Below, piece after piece: positions 15,048-17,639 of a stretch of 17,639 bases of DNA. The stretch's first letter is position 1, and every line of letters begins with the position of its first letter. The stretch is taken from the NCBI GenBank assembly GCA_036564195.1, contig DATCLA010000289.1, forward strand, positions 1 through 17,639, read 5' to 3'. A program made the translations under genes and the position numbers. Under the pieces are notes generated by a model, which was not told the origin of the DNA, made no database searches, and saw only the letters and a program-made list of their open reading frames with translations. The stretch comes from DATCLA01 sp036564195. GTDB lineage: Bacteria; Bacillota; UBA4882; UBA8346.

Positions 15048-15869
15048 TTACAAAACTCCGGTTTTTCCGGTAGTTTGACAATCAGGCCTTGGCATTTCCG
15101 ACTCCGGATGGAGTAGCTCAGTTAATCTTAGTTTTAACCGTTCCGGTGTATATGCTTTCAAAAGTCCATTATATGCCAGTGAAATTTTTCCCGTTTCCTC
15201 CGAAATTATTACCACCATTGCATCGGTTTGGGAAGCAAGACTCAACCCTGCCCGGTGCCTACTGCCCAATTCCTGTGGCAATGGAAGTTCGTTATCCAGC
15301 GGTAAAAAACAACCTGCTGTCTGGATCCGGTTATCTTTAATCACTACGGCTCCGTCATGTAAAGGGGAATTAGGATAAAAGATCTGTTCCAGCAAGATCT
15401 TGGACAACTTAGCATCAATCCGGGAACCTGACTGATGCACCACTGTGAGGGGATTATTATGTTCCAACACGATCAAGGCGCCAACCCGTTTTTGGGCTAA
15501 GGCTGTAGCTGCCTCAACAATAATTTCGATACTTTCCGGATCAATCACTAATGGTTTCACCCACCGTTTAATAATCGGATTTTTCTGGCCGAAGATTTCG
15601 ATGACCCGCCTTAATTCACTTTGAAAGATAATCGGCAGGGAAACAATCATGATTAAGCCCATTAAGTTCAGTAATTGCGTAAACAAAACCAAATTCAAAT
15701 AGCGGCTGACGGCATAAATCAAAAACAGAATAATCGCGGCATTCATAAAAAAAATCGCCTTTGTCCCCCGCATCCAACGGAAGATCTGTAAAATAACCGC
15801 TAAAACTAATAAAACATCAATAATATTAAGCATTCGGATCATGTTAGCAGTACATAACAGATTATCCAA
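15048..15869 (-). CDS. cdaA: Diadenylate cyclase CdaA (c-di-AMP synthase)
   Basis: 273 residues, typical CdaA length. Three N-terminal membrane helices (about 15-31, 40-60, 66-82) are followed by a coiled linker and the cytoplasmic DAC domain (about 105-250), which joins two ATP molecules to c-di-AMP. Catalytic motifs are intact: SPLHDGAVVI (DGA at 172-174) and LGSRHRAGLS (RHR at 204-206), followed by SQTDAMVVIISEETG. The start is TTG at 15869 with AGAGGGA at 15874-15880. It is the first gene of cdaA-glmM-glmS; the regulator CdaR, usually between cdaA and glmM, is missing. Its upstream region holds a strongly structured RNA candidate whose downstream part could pair with this ribosome binding site. 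Confidence 0.96.
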   Translation of the reverse strand: MDNLLCTANMIRMLNIIDVLLVLAVILQIFRWMRGTKAIFFMNAAIILFLIYAVSRYLNLVLFTQLLNLMGLIMIVSLPIIFQSELRRVIEIFGQKNPIIKRWVKPLVIDPESIEIIVEAATALAQKRVGALIVLEHNNPLTVVHQSGSRIDAKLSKILLEQIFYPNSPLHDGAVVIKDNRIQTAGCFLPLDNELPLPQELGSRHRAGLSLASQTDAMVVIISEETGKISLAYNGLLKAYTPERLKLRLTELLHPESEMPRPDCQTTGKTGVL

Positions 15870-15941
15870 TTTATCCCTCTGAAAATATTTTAATCATCCG
15901 AAAACTTCCCCATTACCCAAATTAAAATAGAGAGAATCAAA

Positions 15942-16065
15942 GGGTATCTAACTGTAGTCAGCGTGCGTCCTGGTAGAAAACCGTATCTAGGTATGGCTGG
16001 AAGCAGAGATAAGTGCTGATTCCGAAGGTTACCATACAAACCAGGTATTAGCTTGTCTTATACCC
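15942..16065 (-). ncRNA. Candidate structured RNA (three-way junction) in the cdaA leader
   Basis: Stems found by eye on the minus strand: P1 GGGUAU (16065-16060) with AUACCC (15947-15942); P2 CCUGGU (16045-16040) with ACCAGG (15974-15969); P3 GUAUGG (16037-16032) with CCAUAC (15996-15991); P4 GGAAUCAG (16023-16016) with CUGCUUCC (16006-15999), one mismatch, 9-base loop; P5 CUGAC (15961-15957) with GUUAG (15952-15948), UACA loop, flush against P1. P2-P3-P4 stack into one long arm and P5 is the second, giving a three-way junction of 124 nt. The G-U pair in P5 favours the minus strand. I recognise no known riboswitch or sRNA consensus. It ends 72 bases before cdaA. No clear promoter was identified. 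Confidence 0.6.
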
Positions 16066-16118
16066 ATTGTAACATATTTTATTTGACACTTTTCCATGAA
16101 TTCCTGTGCCTAACATAG

Positions 16119-16150
16119 AAAAAAGTCCTACCGGCAGATAGGACTTTTTT
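16119..16150 (-). terminator. Intrinsic terminator downstream of the purine permease
   Basis: AGTCCTA (16124-16130) and TAGGACT (16139-16145) form a 7 bp stem with an 8-base loop. The minus-strand side has a T-run (complement at 16119-16123) and the plus-strand side also has one, so it is symmetric; it sits 26 bp past the permease stop. Confidence 0.88.
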
Positions 16151-16175
16151 CCCAAAATTTAATTTTTCAGCCTAA

Positions 16176-17477
16176 TCAAACAGCAAAAATAAAGTAAATT
16201 CCGAACAAAACCGCTACCGCGTACATTAACGGATGGACCTCTTTGGCTTTACCGCTAAACAGTTTGATTAGGACATATGTAATAAAGCCATAACCGATCC
16301 CGTTGGAAATACTATAGGTAAAGGGAATCACCGTCATCGTCAAAAAAGCGGGAAATGCCGTTGCAAAATCATCCCACTTAATTAATCTGATTACATTGAG
16401 CATCATAAAACCGACGATAATTAGTGCCGGAGCCGTAGCGTAACCCGGTACAATTCCAACTACCGGAGTAAAGAACATCGCTAACAAAAATAAGATCCCG
16501 GTTACTACCGAAGTCAAGCCGGTCCGACCGCCTTCGCCTACACCGGCGGCGCTTTCCACATAAGTCGTCACCGAACTGCAGCCACACAACCCGCCGACCA
16601 TCGCTGCCAACGAGTCAACTAATAAGACGCTTTTCAGGCGGGGCACCTTACCGTCTTTCGTAGTAAATCCACCTTCATCGCCGACTGCCACTACAGTCCC
16701 CATAGTATCGAAAAAATCGGTAATCAAGATGGCAAAAGTGGTTAATCCCAGGCCCAGGTTGAAAACACCCCTAAGATCAAAAGCAAAAAAGGTCCGGAAA
16801 TATTCCGGTTTAACCGTGGAAATCCAAGTCTCCGGCATCTTAACCTGACCGGTGACAATCGCTACCAGCGTGGAAATGATTATTCCGATAAAGATCGCGC
16901 CTTTAACTTGTTTCGCCATTAAAATAATCGTTAGTAACAGGCCGAATAAGGCAATCAAATTTTCCGGCCCCAGTTTACCGAAGGCCACCAGAGTTACCGG
17001 ATTAGCTACTACAATATTGGCATTTTTAAACCCGATCAAAGCGATGAACAAGCCGATGCCTACCCCGATGGCTCTTTTCAAGTCAATGGGAATGGCATCC
17101 ATCACCAATTCACGGATATTGGTCAAAACCAGGATTGTCACAACAAATCCTTCAGCCACAATTAACCCCATTGCTACCTGCCAGGGCTGCTTCATCCCCA
17201 GTATCACCGTATAGGTAACCACAGCATTTAAGCCCATACCGGAGGCCAATGCTAAAGGGTAGTTGGTAAATAATCCCATACAAATGGTCATAATTCCGGC
17301 AGCAATACAGGTCGCTACGGTAATAGCTGGAAAGAATTCTTTTCCCATGCCTTCGGACAAGATGCCGGGATTAACAAAGATAATATAGGCCATAGCCATA
17401 AAAGTAACCATCCCGGCTAAAATCTCTTTCGAAACGGTAGTTTTGTTTTCTTTTAGTTTAAATAATTTTTCTAACAT
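16176..17477 (-). CDS. NCS2/AzgA-type purine (hypoxanthine/guanine) permease
   Basis: 433 residues, about 12 or more membrane helices, the usual size of AzgA-like purine/proton symporters (PbuG/PbuO of Bacillus, PurP/GhxP of E. coli). Characteristic motifs: EILAGMVTFMAMAYIIFVNP near the start, ASGMGLNAV (78-86), ITDFFDTMGTVVAVGDEGG with the acidic substrate-site helix, GCSSVTTYVESAAGVGEGGRTG, and a PLMYAVAVLFGIYFIF C-terminal helix. It should import hypoxanthine, guanine or adenine; the exact base cannot be read. ATG at 17477 follows AAGGAGGAAGAAG. It is monocistronic, with a promoter near 17576-17603 and a terminator at 16119-16150. The leader holds an attenuator-like hairpin pair and no purine riboswitch that I can recognise. 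Confidence 0.93.
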   Translation of the reverse strand: MLEKLFKLKENKTTVSKEILAGMVTFMAMAYIIFVNPGILSEGMGKEFFPAITVATCIAAGIMTICMGLFTNYPLALASGMGLNAVVTYTVILGMKQPWQVAMGLIVAEGFVVTILVLTNIRELVMDAIPIDLKRAIGVGIGLFIALIGFKNANIVVANPVTLVAFGKLGPENLIALFGLLLTIILMAKQVKGAIFIGIIISTLVAIVTGQVKMPETWISTVKPEYFRTFFAFDLRGVFNLGLGLTTFAILITDFFDTMGTVVAVGDEGGFTTKDGKVPRLKSVLLVDSLAAMVGGLCGCSSVTTYVESAAGVGEGGRTGLTSVVTGILFLLAMFFTPVVGIVPGYATAPALIIVGFMMLNVIRLIKWDDFATAFPAFLTMTVIPFTYSISNGIGYGFITYVLIKLFSGKAKEVHPLMYAVAVLFGIYFIFAV

Positions 17478-17504
17478 CTTCTTCCTCCTTTATTCCAAAT
17501 TTTT

Positions 17505-17550
17505 GAAAATAAAACAACCCAGTTCAGACAGTCAGTCCTATACTGGGACT
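17505..17550 (-). promoter_or_regulatory. Attenuator-like leader of the purine permease
   Basis: On the minus strand CCCAGT (17547-17542) pairs with ACTGGG (17523-17518), extended inside by a few pairs, and is followed by TTGTTTTATTTTC: an intrinsic-terminator shape before the gene. A competing hairpin, AGTCC (17550-17546) with GGACT (17538-17534), uses overlapping bases, so the two cannot form together. GTCCT near the predicted RNA 5' end could also pair with AGGAC. The ligand or factor is unknown. Confidence 0.45.
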
Positions 17551-17575
17551 ATTATCGTATATTTTTTGAAGGACA

Positions 17576-17603
17576 TTTATACCTCCACCAGAAATAAAAT
17601 CAA
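17576..17603 (-). promoter_or_regulatory. Putative sigma-A promoter of the purine permease gene
   Basis: Minus-strand TTGATT (17603-17598), a 16-base spacer and TATAAA (17581-17576) resemble a housekeeping promoter with a start near 17569, giving a leader of about 90 bases that contains the attenuator-like hairpins. The remaining sequence to the right edge is AT-rich with nothing else recognised. Confidence 0.55.
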
Positions 17604-17639
17604 TTTTTTAAAATACTTTTTTATAGTAACAGATACCGG

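Noticed and set aside
15870..16070. ydaO-type c-di-AMP riboswitch upstream of cdaA
   Set aside because: The region is structured but lacks the conserved strings of the ydaO class, so it is reported as an unassigned RNA.
17478..17639. Purine riboswitch upstream of the permease
   Set aside because: The conserved loop and junction strings of the purine aptamer are absent and the predicted leader is only about 90 bases.
1..17639. CRISPR array, tRNA, rRNA, insertion sequence or prophage genes
   Set aside because: No regularly spaced identical repeats, cloverleaf, rRNA segments, transposase, integrase or phage-like genes were seen.

Overview
This 17.6 kb window comes from a bacterial chromosome, most likely a spore-forming member of the Bacillota. 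The evidence is a complete gerA-type germinant receptor operon, a glmS self-cleaving riboswitch, a cdaA-glmM-glmS cluster, strong GGAGG-type ribosome binding sites and frequent TTG/GTG starts. One gene looks like an exported outer-membrane beta-barrel protein (signal peptide, alternating strands, C-terminal Phe). That fits a diderm lineage such as the Limnochordia/Hydrogenispora group better than a classical monoderm clostridium. The lineage is an inference; no 16S or marker gene is present.

Layout. 1-5222 (minus strand): cheR, a fused NAD(P)HX epimerase/dehydratase (nnrED), alr, a small lipoyl-like domain protein that lacks the usual modified lysine, and a membrane-anchored protein with a glucodextranase C-terminal-type domain that runs off the left edge. 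5566-7197 (plus strand): the beta-barrel protein, then a membrane polyferredoxin of the NapH/YccM type behind its own consensus sigma-A promoter. 7216-10896 (minus): gerAA-gerAB-gerAC with overlapping genes. 11180-15869 (minus): cdaA, glmM and glmS. glmS is preceded by a glmS ribozyme and ends at a strong terminator. cdaR, usually found between cdaA and glmM, is absent. 16176-17477 (minus): an AzgA/PbuG-type purine permease with its own promoter, a leader that looks like an attenuator, and a terminator.

Function. GlmM and GlmS supply glucosamine-phosphates for the cell wall and CdaA makes c-di-AMP, so wall precursor synthesis and second-messenger signalling sit together. Alr supplies D-alanine for peptidoglycan.

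The most interesting unexplained element is non-coding. Between the permease terminator and cdaA, positions 15942-16065 of the minus strand fold by eye into a three-way-junction RNA. Downstream alternative pairings reach the cdaA Shine-Dalgarno. I recognise no known riboswitch class in it, so it is a candidate new regulatory RNA for c-di-AMP synthesis. Other leads are the lysine-less lipoyl domain, the structured spacers around nnrED and alr, the permease attenuator and the long repeat-bearing leader between the glmS ribozyme and glmS.
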